Shown here: positions 18,467 to 27,192 of the stretch, piece after piece
How positions within the stretch are numbered: position 1 is the stretch's first letter
Layout of the letters: the number at the start of each line of letters is the position of its first letter
Source: Herbaspirillum sp. Sphag64
GTDB lineage: Bacteria > Pseudomonadota > Gammaproteobacteria > Burkholderiales > Burkholderiaceae_D
Reading direction: 5' to 3'
Length of the DNA stretch: 64,000 bases
NCBI RefSeq assembly: GCF_014192645.1
Contig: NZ_JACHYE010000003.1
Location: forward strand, 248,001-312,000
Notes under the pieces: model-generated
Told to the model about the DNA's origin: nothing
Database searches by the model: none
The model's input: only the letters and a program-made list of their open reading frames with translations
Made by a program: the position numbers and the translations under genes

Positions 18467-19738
18467 ATGAAAACTGACTCCTTCCTGCAGCAACTCAATC
18501 TGTTGCGCCACATCGCCAAATGGAGCTTGTTGAGCTTGCTGGTCGCGGCGCTGGCAGGCAGTGCCTCGGCATTTTTCCTGTTTTCACTGGAATTCGCCAC
18601 GAATTGGCGCGAAAACCATGCCTGGATCATCTGGCTGCTGCCGCTGGCCGGTTTCGGGGTAGGTTTGCTGTATCAGCATCTGGGCAAGTCGGTCGAAGCA
18701 GGTAACAACCTGCTGATTGACGAAATCCACGATCCCCGCAAAGTCATCCCCTTGCGCATGGCGCCACTGGTGCTGTTTGGCACCGTGGTATCTCACCTGT
18801 TTGGTGCCTCGGTCGGGCGTGAAGGCACAGCGCTACAAATGGGGGGTGCGCTGGCCGATCAGTTGACCCATCTGTTCCGGCTTGATCGCGAGGATCGCCG
18901 CATTTTGCTCATGGCCGGTATCAGCGCCGGTTTTGCCTCGGTATTCGGCACGCCGCTGGCAGGTGCCATCTTTGCGCTGGAAGTGCTGGCCGTTGGCCGT
19001 ATGCGCTACGACGCCATTTTTCCGTGCTTTTTGGCCGCCATCATCGCCGATCAGGTGGGGCTGGCCTGGGGAGTACATCACACCCATTATGTGGTCAGCG
19101 CTATGGCACCGCTGACAAGCTGGAGTGTGCTCGCCGTAATCGCTGCCGGGATCCTCTTCGGACTCACCGGCAGGCTGTTCGCCACCAGCACCCACGCGCT
19201 CTCCGCACTGGTCAAGCGACATATTTCCTATGCACCGTTGCGGCCTCTGCTGGGCGGCGTGATCGTTGCGGTGGCAATCTGGGTGCTCGGCACGCATCGG
19301 TACATTGGGCTGGGGATCCCTGTGATTGTCGAGTCCTTCCAGCAGGCGGTTTCCCCTTGGGATTTTGTGGGCAAGATGATTTTTACCATCACCTCGCTGG
19401 GGACTGGTTTCAAGGGGGGGGAGGTCACGCCATTGTTTTATATCGGCGCGACCCTCGGCAACGTGCTGGCACCGCTGCTGCATATACCGATGCCGATGCT
19501 CACCGGGATCGGCTTTGTGGCGGTTTTCGCCGGTGCCGCGAATACGCCGATTGCCTCCACCATGATGGCGATCGAGTTATTTGGCCCCGAGATCGGCCCA
19601 CTGGCCGCACTGGCCTGCATTGCCAGCTATTTATTTTCCGGGCATGTCAGCATTTACAAGGCCCAGCGTATTGGACGCGGCAAGCATGCGACAGTCGTGA
19701 GTGGTGATGCTTCGAGCAGCCAAGCCAAGGACTGCTGA
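18467..19738 (+). CDS. CLC-F type fluoride/proton antiporter
   Basis: A 423-residue CLC-family membrane protein with about ten hydrophobic helices that exports fluoride in exchange for protons. The gating glutamate is Glu119 in GREGTALQMG. At the position of the E. coli ClC proton glutamate (Glu203) it has Val173 (ALEVLAVG), a hallmark of CLC-F proteins, and the chloride-selective GSGIP motif is replaced by GNNLL at 79-83. The last conserved motif reads GGEVTPLF. A fluoride riboswitch lies upstream, which makes the substrate call firm. An in-frame TTG at 18407 would add 20 residues. Confidence 0.92.
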   Translation: MKTDSFLQQLNLLRHIAKWSLLSLLVAALAGSASAFFLFSLEFATNWRENHAWIIWLLPLAGFGVGLLYQHLGKSVEAGNNLLIDEIHDPRKVIPLRMAPLVLFGTVVSHLFGASVGREGTALQMGGALADQLTHLFRLDREDRRILLMAGISAGFASVFGTPLAGAIFALEVLAVGRMRYDAIFPCFLAAIIADQVGLAWGVHHTHYVVSAMAPLTSWSVLAVIAAGILFGLTGRLFATSTHALSALVKRHISYAPLRPLLGGVIVAVAIWVLGTHRYIGLGIPVIVESFQQAVSPWDFVGKMIFTITSLGTGFKGGEVTPLFYIGATLGNVLAPLLHIPMPMLTGIGFVAVFAGAANTPIASTMMAIELFGPEIGPLAALACIASYLFSGHVSIYKAQRIGRGKHATVVSGDASSSQAKDC

Positions 19739-19992
19739 AAACCTGATGTTGATCAAATCGCCACAGGAATAGACAGAGTAATCTGGCAACAACTATATAA
19801 TTTGCGAGTAAAATCTAACTTGTTTTCTAGTAGCAATACGATAATGTAAATCTTTAATATGTAATTCGACTACAGACGTATGGCTTCACTGTAATAAAAA
19901 CAATATTCTGAAATAACGTGCAATTTGTCTGATGACACCGCAGACAGTCCATCGAGTAACGCCGTGGCTGCCCGCTTAACAGTAGAGTGAAC

Positions 19993-20235
19993 ATGAAGTC
20001 CTTTCCTACCGTCGCAAAATTACTGGCTGAACGTCTTGAAATCGACGTCGATACTATTCAACCCGACACCAAGCTGGAGACACTAGGTGCTGACTCTCTG
20101 GCTGTGATCGAACTGATTTTCGATCTGGAAGACGAGTTCGGTATCAAGCTCGGCGACGAACGTCCGACGCTGGTGGTGGTGCAAGACATTGCCGACATCG
20201 TGGATGGCCTGCTTGCCAACAAGCCGCAGAGCTGA
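19993..20235 (+). CDS. acyl carrier protein (orphan)
   Basis: An 80-residue four-helix carrier protein. Ser35 in GADSLAVIELIFDLEDEFG is the expected phosphopantetheine site, and the acidic helix II is typical of type II fatty-acid or polyketide carriers. A GTG two codons upstream is an alternative start. The gene sits six bases before a ketosynthase and away from any fab cluster, so it probably serves a dedicated lipid or secondary-metabolite pathway rather than bulk fatty-acid synthesis. The 254 bases upstream hold a TATAAT at 19797-19802 as the only promoter-like signal. Confidence 0.9.
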   Translation: MKSFPTVAKLLAERLEIDVDTIQPDTKLETLGADSLAVIELIFDLEDEFGIKLGDERPTLVVVQDIADIVDGLLANKPQS

Positions 20236-20241
20236 GTGACT

Positions 20242-21483
20242 ATGGAGCGCGTCGTCATCACAGGGCTGGGTGCAATTTCAGCATTGGGCCAGGGTGCAGA
20301 GCACACGTTTCATCAGGCACTGAATGCCCAGTCGGGAATTGCACCATTGCAACACGAGCACGCCGAGAGCCTCAATGTCGGCGTAGCAGGGCAGGTCAAA
20401 GAGCCGTTGACTGACCTGATCCCCAAAGCAGAAGCGTCCTTTTTCGATCGCTTTGCCTTATTCGCCTGGGCCGCTGCCAGTGAAGCACTGGAGCAGGCTG
20501 GCATCAACCGCGACACTTTTACCGCAGAAGAACTGACGCGCAGCGGCGTGTTCTGGGGCACTGGTATGGGCGGTGCCGGTGCGGTGGAGGCGACGTATGT
20601 TGATCTCTATGTCAAGCACAAGACACGTGTGCGTCCGATGACGGTAGTGGCCGGCATGAATAATGCTGCTGCTGCGCAGGTTGGCCTCAAGGCCGGTTTT
20701 GGCGGTACCGTAAACACGTATAGCAGTGCTTGTGTCTCGTCTGCACAAGCCATTGGCGAAGCTTATCGCCATATTCGTCATGGCTACGGTGATCGAGTGA
20801 TCGCCGGTGGATCCGAAGCCTTGCTGACCCATGGCGTGTTGAGCGCATGGGATGCGATGCGGGTGTTAGCGAACAAGGATGCGGAGCATCCTGAGCGTTC
20901 CTGCAAACCGTTTTCGAAAAACCGTAGTGGTCTGGTCATGGCTGAGGGTGGTGCAGCAGTGATGCTGGAGTCACTCTCGTCTGCGCAAGCCCGTGGTGCG
21001 AAGATTCTGGCAGAGCTGGTCGGTTACGGTACCAGCAATGACTGTACCCACATTACCAAACCGGACTCGGGTGGTCAGTCGCGTGCGATGCGGATGGCCT
21101 TGAGTGATGCCGGGCTGACGGCTGCCGATGTCGACTATATCAACGCGCATGGTGCCGGCACACAGGCTGGCGATGCGGCGGAGACAGAGTCGATCAAGAT
21201 TGTCTTTGGCGACCATGCCAAGTCACTGATGGTCAGCTCGACCAAATCGGTGCACGGTCATGCGCTCGGTGCTGGTGGTGCGCTGGAGTTCATCATCGCG
21301 GTACTGGCACTGCGTCATCAGGCGGTACCACCAACAGCGTTCCTTGATCAGCCTGATCCAGAATGCGATCTGGATTATGTGCCGTTGCAGGCACGCCGTG
21401 GGCGGCTGTTGCGAGCAGCCATGTCGAACTCATTTGCGTTTGGTGGCTGTAATGTTGCGCTGATTGCGAAGCCGTTTGTGTAA
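20242..21483 (+). CDS. beta-ketoacyl-ACP synthase (KAS II-like)
   Basis: A 413-residue condensing enzyme of the FabF/KS fold. The catalytic triad is Cys164 (SSACVSSAQAIG), His303 (NAHGAGTQAGD) and His340 (TKSVHGHALGAGGALE). The second motif departs from the FabF form HGTSTxxND and looks closer to polyketide ketosynthases (HGTGTxxGD), which hints at a specialised substrate. It follows the carrier protein by six bases and ends at a strong terminator. It probably elongates an acyl chain held on that carrier. No ketoreductase, dehydratase or thioesterase is adjacent. Confidence 0.88.
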   Translation: MERVVITGLGAISALGQGAEHTFHQALNAQSGIAPLQHEHAESLNVGVAGQVKEPLTDLIPKAEASFFDRFALFAWAAASEALEQAGINRDTFTAEELTRSGVFWGTGMGGAGAVEATYVDLYVKHKTRVRPMTVVAGMNNAAAAQVGLKAGFGGTVNTYSSACVSSAQAIGEAYRHIRHGYGDRVIAGGSEALLTHGVLSAWDAMRVLANKDAEHPERSCKPFSKNRSGLVMAEGGAAVMLESLSSAQARGAKILAELVGYGTSNDCTHITKPDSGGQSRAMRMALSDAGLTAADVDYINAHGAGTQAGDAAETESIKIVFGDHAKSLMVSSTKSVHGHALGAGGALEFIIAVLALRHQAVPPTAFLDQPDPECDLDYVPLQARRGRLLRAAMSNSFAFGGCNVALIAKPFV

Positions 21484-21521
21484 GTTTAAGTTATTGCGTT
21501 GTCGCACGTGCTAGTCAATTT

Positions 21522-21559
21522 AGCCCTGTCAATTAGCGTTGGCAGGGCTTTTGGTTTTT
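21522..21559 (+). terminator. rho-independent terminator after the ketosynthase
   Basis: An 11-base-pair stem (AGCCCTGTCAA / TTGGCAGGGCT, one T-G pair) with a six-base loop is followed by TTTTGGTTTTT. It ends the ACP-ketosynthase message and touches the stop codon of the convergent efflux gene. Confidence 0.9.
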
Positions 21560-22997
21560 ATGCCGGACTTTCCAATGGCGAGTCAGCTTGCGGTTTGTCA
21601 GCCTGAGGTGGGCCACCCAGCGCCTTGTAAAGATCAGCCAGGTTGTGCAGTTGTGCCAATCGTAAGTGCAGTAACGTCTCCTCCGCTTGGTTTGCCGTCT
21701 CTATACTATTGAGCCAGGTTTGCATCGCTACTTCGCCGGCGAGATAACGACGTTGGCTCAACGCGCCATCTTGTTGGCTCAGTTCGAGGATGCTTAGTTG
21801 CTGTTCGATGTTTTCCAATAATCGGGCACGTGTGCCGAGGGCGTTGTCGACTTCCTGATAGGCGGTAAAGAGAGATTTTCGGAAACGTGCGACAGCAAGT
21901 TCGTAATCGGTTTCACGCGATTGGCGTTCCACACGGTGCTGCTGCCAATTCAAAAATGGCATGCTGACCGCCCCGCCAAGCGCTAATACCGGGTTTTGCA
22001 ATAGATTGCCCAGACTCATACTGCTGGTGCCCATAGTGCCGGTCAGACTAAATGTTGGGAAAAAGGCCGCCTTGCTTTGATCCACCTGTACCAGCGTTGC
22101 TCGCAACAGTGCCTCAGCGGCCATCAGATCCGGACGCCGTTCCAGCAAGCTGCTGGGTAACCCTGCTGCGATCTGCTGCATGAATGGGGTGCTTGATAGT
22201 GCCGGGATATCAGGTAAAGAGTCTGCCAGTGGCTGGTTCAGCAATAAAGCAAGCGCATTGCGCTTTTGCTGCAAGTCTCCCAACAGATCTCGCCGGGAAT
22301 TTTCCTGCGAGAGCAACGCACGTTGCGACTGCAATACCTCCAATTTAGCAATGGCACCAGCCTGGTATCGTGATTTGCTCAGTGCAACTGTCTGCTGCGC
22401 TTGAGCCAGTCGCCGATCCGACAAGGCAAGCCGAGCTGTCAGCGCAGCAATGTCCCAGTAAACGCTGGCAGTGGTGCTATCCGATAGCAGCCGTGCGGCC
22501 TGTTGATCATAGCGGCTGGCAATGAAGCGCTCGCCAGCCTCGCGCTGGTGAGCTGCGATGCGCCCCCACAAGTCAAACTCATAATTGATGCTCAGGCTGG
22601 TGCTAGAACTTTTCTGCCATTGTGTTGCGCTATCGACGGTGCGGCTACCATTCATGCCGACTGTTCCAGTCAGAGAGGGACGTGCATCGCTCTCGCTTAA
22701 TCGAACCGACAGCTGTGCCTTACGGACATTGAGCAACGCCGTTTCCAAATCCGGGTTACGTAACCGCACTTGCTTCAGTAAATCTAATAGCACCGGGTCA
22801 GCAAAACCGTGCCACCAATCCTCTGGTGCGGCACCACCTGCAGGTTCAATTGTCCTGGCATGTTGCCATTCTGCGGGAATGCTGAGGCTCGGGCGTTGAT
22901 AGTCAGTAGCCTGACAGCCAATCAGGCAGAAGGCCAGCATACCTGCTGGCATGCGCCAGATGTGGGCAAGCCGCCTCAATGTATTTGTATTCATCAT
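21558..22997 (-). CDS. outer-membrane efflux lipoprotein (NodT/TolC family)
   Basis: A 479-residue outer-membrane factor. A lipobox (LIGC, Cys28) ends the signal sequence, and the two OEP repeats (about 60-260 and 270-460) carry the usual coiled-coil helices, with NYEFDLWGRI and LLERRPDLMAAEALLRA as recognisable landmarks. It forms the exit channel for the MacA-MacB pump encoded just upstream, whose ATPase gene it overlaps by four bases (ATGA). A short proline-rich C-terminal tail follows the second repeat. Confidence 0.9.
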   Translation of the reverse strand: MMNTNTLRRLAHIWRMPAGMLAFCLIGCQATDYQRPSLSIPAEWQHARTIEPAGGAAPEDWWHGFADPVLLDLLKQVRLRNPDLETALLNVRKAQLSVRLSESDARPSLTGTVGMNGSRTVDSATQWQKSSSTSLSINYEFDLWGRIAAHQREAGERFIASRYDQQAARLLSDSTTASVYWDIAALTARLALSDRRLAQAQQTVALSKSRYQAGAIAKLEVLQSQRALLSQENSRRDLLGDLQQKRNALALLLNQPLADSLPDIPALSSTPFMQQIAAGLPSSLLERRPDLMAAEALLRATLVQVDQSKAAFFPTFSLTGTMGTSSMSLGNLLQNPVLALGGAVSMPFLNWQQHRVERQSRETDYELAVARFRKSLFTAYQEVDNALGTRARLLENIEQQLSILELSQQDGALSQRRYLAGEVAMQTWLNSIETANQAEETLLHLRLAQLHNLADLYKALGGPPQADKPQADSPLESPA

Positions 22998-24937
22998 TCT
23001 CTTGCCAAGGCATCGATGGGTTTCAGGCGTGCAGCATTACGTGCGGGTAGGTAGCCAAACACCACGCCAATCAGGGATGAGCACAGGAAAGCTAGTCCAA
23101 TACCGGTGGGAGACAACGCCATTTGCCATTCCTGCACCACAAGCGAAAACAGGGCGCTCGTAAGATAAGACAGCAGCACGCCGATCAGACCGCCTACTAG
23201 ACAGACCAGCACAGCCTCAGTCAGAAATTGCTGTAACACATCGCTCTGGCGCGCACCTACCGCCATACGGATGCCGATTTCACGCGTGCGCTCGGTTACC
23301 GAAACCAACATGATATTCATCACGCCGATACCGCCAACCACTAGTGAGATTACGGCAACCAGCGTCAGCAGCAATGCCAGAGTGCGACTGGTGTTTTCCA
23401 CCGTTTTCAGGATTTCATCAATATTATGGGTAAAGAAATCCTGTTTGCCATGGCGCTGCAGTAGAAATTGCGTGAGTGCCTGCTCAGCCAGAGCGCTGGA
23501 ATGCCCTTCACGTATCCGCACGACCAGGCTATCAAAATAGGAGTGCCCCAGAACCCGACTGGCCACCGTGGTGTAGGGTAGCCACATAGTCAATGTACCG
23601 CTGTTGGTAAAACTACCTTGTTTAACCTCGACCACGCCGATCACCATGGCAGGCACGATTCCAATCAAGATAATCTGACCAATCGCCGCATCATTACCAA
23701 ATAATTTGCGTCGCAAGTTCTCGTCAATCACGGCAACCTGGTCCTGATGGCGGAGATTGGCGGTCGTAAAACCGGTCCCTTCGATCAGTTTTTTGCCTCG
23801 GACTGCAAGAAAGTCTTCTCCCACACCGCTGACCGTGGCACTCGTATCAGTATGCCGATAGCGAATACGCAGCGGGACGCTGCTCTCTGGGGTGATGGCC
23901 GCCACATAGGGTTCTCCAGCAAGTGCTGTCAGATCGTCTACTATTAATGTACGAATACTACTCGCCTTGTCATCGCTCCAGCTTTTACCGCGCAGTATTG
24001 TGATGGTGTTGGTCCCAATCGAGCGAATATCATTGAGCACATAATTTCGCGCACCGTCACTGATGGCGATAATGGAGACCACCGATGTAATCCCAATAAT
24101 AATGCCTAGCATTGTGAGCAGGGTACGCAAGCGATGCGACAGCATCGCGAGCAAGGCCATGTGGAAGGCCTCCATCAATCTGGTCCAAATGGACATGCCG
24201 GCGCGCATGCTGGACGAAGGCTGCGGATCGATAGCAGGTGCGATCCGTGCCACAGTCGGCTGATCACCCACAATTTCGCCATCCCGGAGTTCGATGATCC
24301 GTTCGGTCTGCGCAGCGATTGCCGGATCATGTGTGACAATGATGATGGTGTGACCGGCGCCATGCAGCTCTTTGAGAATATGCATGACCTCGCTACCGCT
24401 ATGACTATCGAGTGCGCCGGTAGGCTCATCGGCGAGAATGATGGCGGCGCCATTCATGAGCGCACGGGCGATTGATACCCGTTGTTGCTGTCCACCCGAT
24501 AACTGACCTGGCCGGAACGATTCCTTGCCAGCCAGTCCCAGCCGTACCAATAATTTACGCGCGCGTTCGCGCCTATCCTTTTGTGCCATACCGGCGTACA
24601 CCGCAGGCATGGCAACATTATCGACCGCACTCAGATGCGGCAATAAATGGTAACGCTGAAAGATGAACCCAAAGTGTTCGCGCCGCAGATGTGCAAGTTC
24701 GTCCGACGTCAGATCGCTGACACGACGGCCAGCGATACGATAATCGCCGGTCGATACCTGATCCAGTCCTCCCAGGATGTTCATCAGAGTCGACTTGCCG
24801 GAGCCAGAGGCTCCCATGATGGCCAGCATTTCTCCCGCACGTATCTGCACAGAGACATCCTTCAGGACCACCGTTTCCTCTGCACCGGATGAAAATCGCC
24901 GCCAGACTTGGCTGAGTTCGAGCAAAACCTCGCTCAC
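22994..24937 (-). CDS. macB: MacB-type ABC exporter (ATPase and permease in one chain)
   Basis: A 647-residue MacB homologue. The N-terminal ATPase has Walker A GASGSGKST at 42-50, signature LSGGQ at 146-150 and Walker B ILADEP at 167-172. The C-terminal half has four membrane helices (about 270-295 and three beyond about 520) around a large periplasmic domain, the MacB topology. The family works by mechanotransmission, pushing periplasmic substrates into the outer-membrane channel. Substrates elsewhere include macrolides, siderophores and lipopeptides. It overlaps both neighbours by four bases, so the three subunits are co-translated. Confidence 0.93.
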   Translation of the reverse strand: MSEVLLELSQVWRRFSSGAEETVVLKDVSVQIRAGEMLAIMGASGSGKSTLMNILGGLDQVSTGDYRIAGRRVSDLTSDELAHLRREHFGFIFQRYHLLPHLSAVDNVAMPAVYAGMAQKDRRERARKLLVRLGLAGKESFRPGQLSGGQQQRVSIARALMNGAAIILADEPTGALDSHSGSEVMHILKELHGAGHTIIIVTHDPAIAAQTERIIELRDGEIVGDQPTVARIAPAIDPQPSSSMRAGMSIWTRLMEAFHMALLAMLSHRLRTLLTMLGIIIGITSVVSIIAISDGARNYVLNDIRSIGTNTITILRGKSWSDDKASSIRTLIVDDLTALAGEPYVAAITPESSVPLRIRYRHTDTSATVSGVGEDFLAVRGKKLIEGTGFTTANLRHQDQVAVIDENLRRKLFGNDAAIGQIILIGIVPAMVIGVVEVKQGSFTNSGTLTMWLPYTTVASRVLGHSYFDSLVVRIREGHSSALAEQALTQFLLQRHGKQDFFTHNIDEILKTVENTSRTLALLLTLVAVISLVVGGIGVMNIMLVSVTERTREIGIRMAVGARQSDVLQQFLTEAVLVCLVGGLIGVLLSYLTSALFSLVVQEWQMALSPTGIGLAFLCSSLIGVVFGYLPARNAARLKPIDALARE

Positions 24938-26079
24938 AATACCACCACCGTCTCTGGGGACGTCGTCTGATTCGTGAGGGGATTGCTGATGACTACCAGT
25001 TCGCCGGAGACCAGTCCTTCCAGCACCTGGATGCGCGTGCTAGTCTTCAAGCCGGTGCGTATAACACGCGGGTTCAGCTTGCCGTCGGCAGTCTGCACCT
25101 GCACCGTATAGCGGTCATCTTGCTCTGGCGTCCCCAATGCTGCCAGCGGAATACTCAGTGCCTTCTCAACCTGCGCCAATACGATAGCAACTTCGGCCGT
25201 CATCTCAACCCGGAATAAGCCCTCGGGATTGGGGACATCAAACAAGGCTTTATAAAAGATGGCACCATTGATTTTTTCAGGCGTCGGCAGAATCGTGCGC
25301 AAAGTGCTATTAAAGCGCTTATCGTGTGCACCCAGGACAGTGAAATAAACCGGCAGGCCGGCCCGGATATGAATGATATCGGCCTCTGAGACAAATGCTT
25401 TGATTGTCACTTGCGACAAATCGGCCAATTTGAGTATGACCGGGGCCTGCTGCGTAGCGATGACGGTTTGTCCTTGCTGCGTGACGAGTTCCAGGACTTC
25501 ACCGTCCATCGGCGCCAGAATGCGGGTATAGCCGAGTGTCGTACGGTTTTTGTCCACCTGAAACTCGCTCTGGCGGATCTTCGCACCCACTGTATCCAAT
25601 TCTGCCTGCAAGGTGTGATACTGCGTTTGTGCTGCCAGCATTTCTTTTTCAGAGGTCGATTGTTCAAGCCACATCGTAGCTTGCCGCTGCCACTCCAGCT
25701 CAGCCTGTTTGAGCTGCACTGTTTTTGCTTTTTGCTGCGCAAGGTCTCCATCCAGTGAAGCTTGCGATACTTTTAATTCGTTCTGGATCAGTTCAGGATC
25801 AATTTCTGCCAGAAGTTGTCCCTTTTTTACCTTGTCACCAGCTTCGACGGAGAGGTGCTTTAGCTGCCCCGATGCCTGCGCGCCAATGTCGACTTGACGT
25901 AGTGCCTGAATCACTCCGCTGGCCAGGACGACACGCTTGAGTTCTCCTTGCGTAACCGGCGCGGTGAGGACGTAAGGAGCTGGAGGTTCGCTCAACCAGG
26001 CTTTGCCGAGGCCGACAAACACCGTGAGCAAAATGAGTAATAGAACACTGTAACGCACTGGGTGCTTTTTGATATTCAT
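24934..26079 (-). CDS. macA: MacA-type periplasmic adaptor
   Basis: A 381-residue membrane-anchored adaptor. The single N-terminal helix (about 9-28) anchors it. Lipoyl halves flank a long coiled-coil hairpin (about 100-180), followed by beta-barrel and membrane-proximal domains. It is first in a macA-macB-outer membrane factor operon. The 416 bases upstream (26080-26495) hold its promoter region; no gene or convincing operator is visible there. The symbol reflects the family, not a shown macrolide substrate. Confidence 0.92.
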   Translation of the reverse strand: MNIKKHPVRYSVLLLILLTVFVGLGKAWLSEPPAPYVLTAPVTQGELKRVVLASGVIQALRQVDIGAQASGQLKHLSVEAGDKVKKGQLLAEIDPELIQNELKVSQASLDGDLAQQKAKTVQLKQAELEWQRQATMWLEQSTSEKEMLAAQTQYHTLQAELDTVGAKIRQSEFQVDKNRTTLGYTRILAPMDGEVLELVTQQGQTVIATQQAPVILKLADLSQVTIKAFVSEADIIHIRAGLPVYFTVLGAHDKRFNSTLRTILPTPEKINGAIFYKALFDVPNPEGLFRVEMTAEVAIVLAQVEKALSIPLAALGTPEQDDRYTVQVQTADGKLNPRVIRTGLKTSTRIQVLEGLVSGELVVISNPLTNQTTSPETVVVL

Positions 26080-26495
26080 CGTGTGTAGCTTTTTCGCATG
26101 TCGATTTACAGCCCCAGGGACTTGTGTGATTGCGCATCGTTGTTACATCGAAGGGGCGAGAAACCTTTGCTGAAGATCTCGCGCCAAGAGAGGCGATGTG
26201 ACCTGCGAGCTCCGTACAAGTTTCAAAAAAGATGCCGGGTATCACAAATCGAACATGGAACGAAGTGAGTGTTGCTTTATGAAATTAACAGGTGTTAAGG
26301 TTTTGTTCGCCTGCTTAAAATTGCCGACGATAGAAATATTTGGTGTAAGTTATCGACAGATGAGAGCATTTTGCCATTATCACTCACGATGTTGTAGACC
26401 TGTTCTCCAACAAGCTGGCCGGGTAATGCCAAGCAGGTTCGCGCTATCCATGTCGCGGTAGCGTATCTTTTAACTAAAGAACGAAGGATGAAATA
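26080..26495. other. intergenic region, start of the AT-richer accessory stretch
   Basis: No supported gene lies here. It separates the divergent macA and small-protein genes and must hold both promoters. An 87-codon open frame on the plus strand was judged not to be coding. Composition begins to shift toward AT from about 26270. Confidence 0.5.
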
Positions 26496-26792
26496 ATGAT
26501 CAAAAAACTTTTTGCTGCGACTCTTTTTGCAGCGGCATTAGCACCTGTTGCGGCGCACGCCGCGATTTCCGGCCTGAACCATGTACCGGACGTCGATCGC
26601 TCACAAGTGACCATCCACAGTTGGACGATGACTGGCTTTAAGTTCGTCGGTGGTATCGATCCCCTTGCCATTAACTGCACTTGGGACTTGGTTGCGGTTG
26701 ACAATAAAACCCGTCGTTTTATCACTATTGCCAGTGAGGTCAACACTGGTTCACTGCTAACAGGACTGTGTCAAAAGCCGCAGTCGCTGTAA
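26496..26792 (+). CDS. small exported protein of unknown function
   Basis: A 98-residue protein with a clear signal peptide (MIKKLFAATLFAAALAPVAA, cleaved near AHA-AI), so the mature protein of about 75 residues is periplasmic or secreted. It has two cysteines (INCTWD and GLCQ) that could form a disulfide. An AAGGA site precedes the ATG by nine bases. I do not recognise the family. The last ten residues run into sequence unlike the rest of the gene, so the C-terminus may have been replaced or shortened. It lies between an exporter and a large putative toxin, and could be secreted or immunity-related, but nothing shows this. Confidence 0.6.
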   Translation: MIKKLFAATLFAAALAPVAAHAAISGLNHVPDVDRSQVTIHSWTMTGFKFVGGIDPLAINCTWDLVAVDNKTRRFITIASEVNTGSLLTGLCQKPQSL

Positions 26793-27192
26793 TGACGCAA
26801 GTCGATCCGCAACAAGACGGCGTTGACAAATATGGCCAAGAGGCCGGCGCCACAATGTGGTGCACGACGAGCAAGGCGGATCGATATTATTAAAAATGCC
26901 CTGCAAAGTCATTCTCAGCAGGGCTAAGTCAAATTCCCTTCCTATCGTCCATCTGTCGCTGTGACGCTCTCGCATTTGGCGCGACGATGACGCTCTTACT
27001 TTTCCATCACAAAATTGATTAAGGCATTCGTTACGTTTGCCCGCGGCTTGGCGCATTCGATCAGCGCAAATGGTTGTTTTATGCATTCGCTAAAAAATAT
27101 ATAAAAGATAATGCGAATGGGTATTTTTTAACCCTGGGTCCAGGTTCAGCACGAACCAGGTTAGGGGAGTACAACCATTTTCAACTCATCAC
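26793..27192. other. 400-base gap before the toxin gene
   Basis: The first part (to about 26990) is GC-richer and has a minus-strand open frame that I do not accept as a gene. The second part is AT-rich with a GATAAT hexamer at 27107-27112, the only promoter-like element before the toxin gene. TTAGGGGAG at about 27162-27170 resembles a ribosome site but is too far from the annotated ATG. Confidence 0.4.

Noticed and set aside
26198-26461. Plus-strand open frame of 87 codons upstream of the small exported protein
   Set aside because: Composition is not protein-like, no ribosome site precedes it, and it overlaps the divergent promoter region.
26757-27086. Minus-strand open frame of 109 codons that could be an insertion-sequence remnant
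   Set aside because: No transposase motif, no pair of terminal inverted repeats and no target duplication were found. It is treated as non-coding.
27130-27170. Short inverted repeat (GGTTC / GAACC) upstream of the toxin gene
   Set aside because: Only five base pairs with no T-tract; expected by chance.
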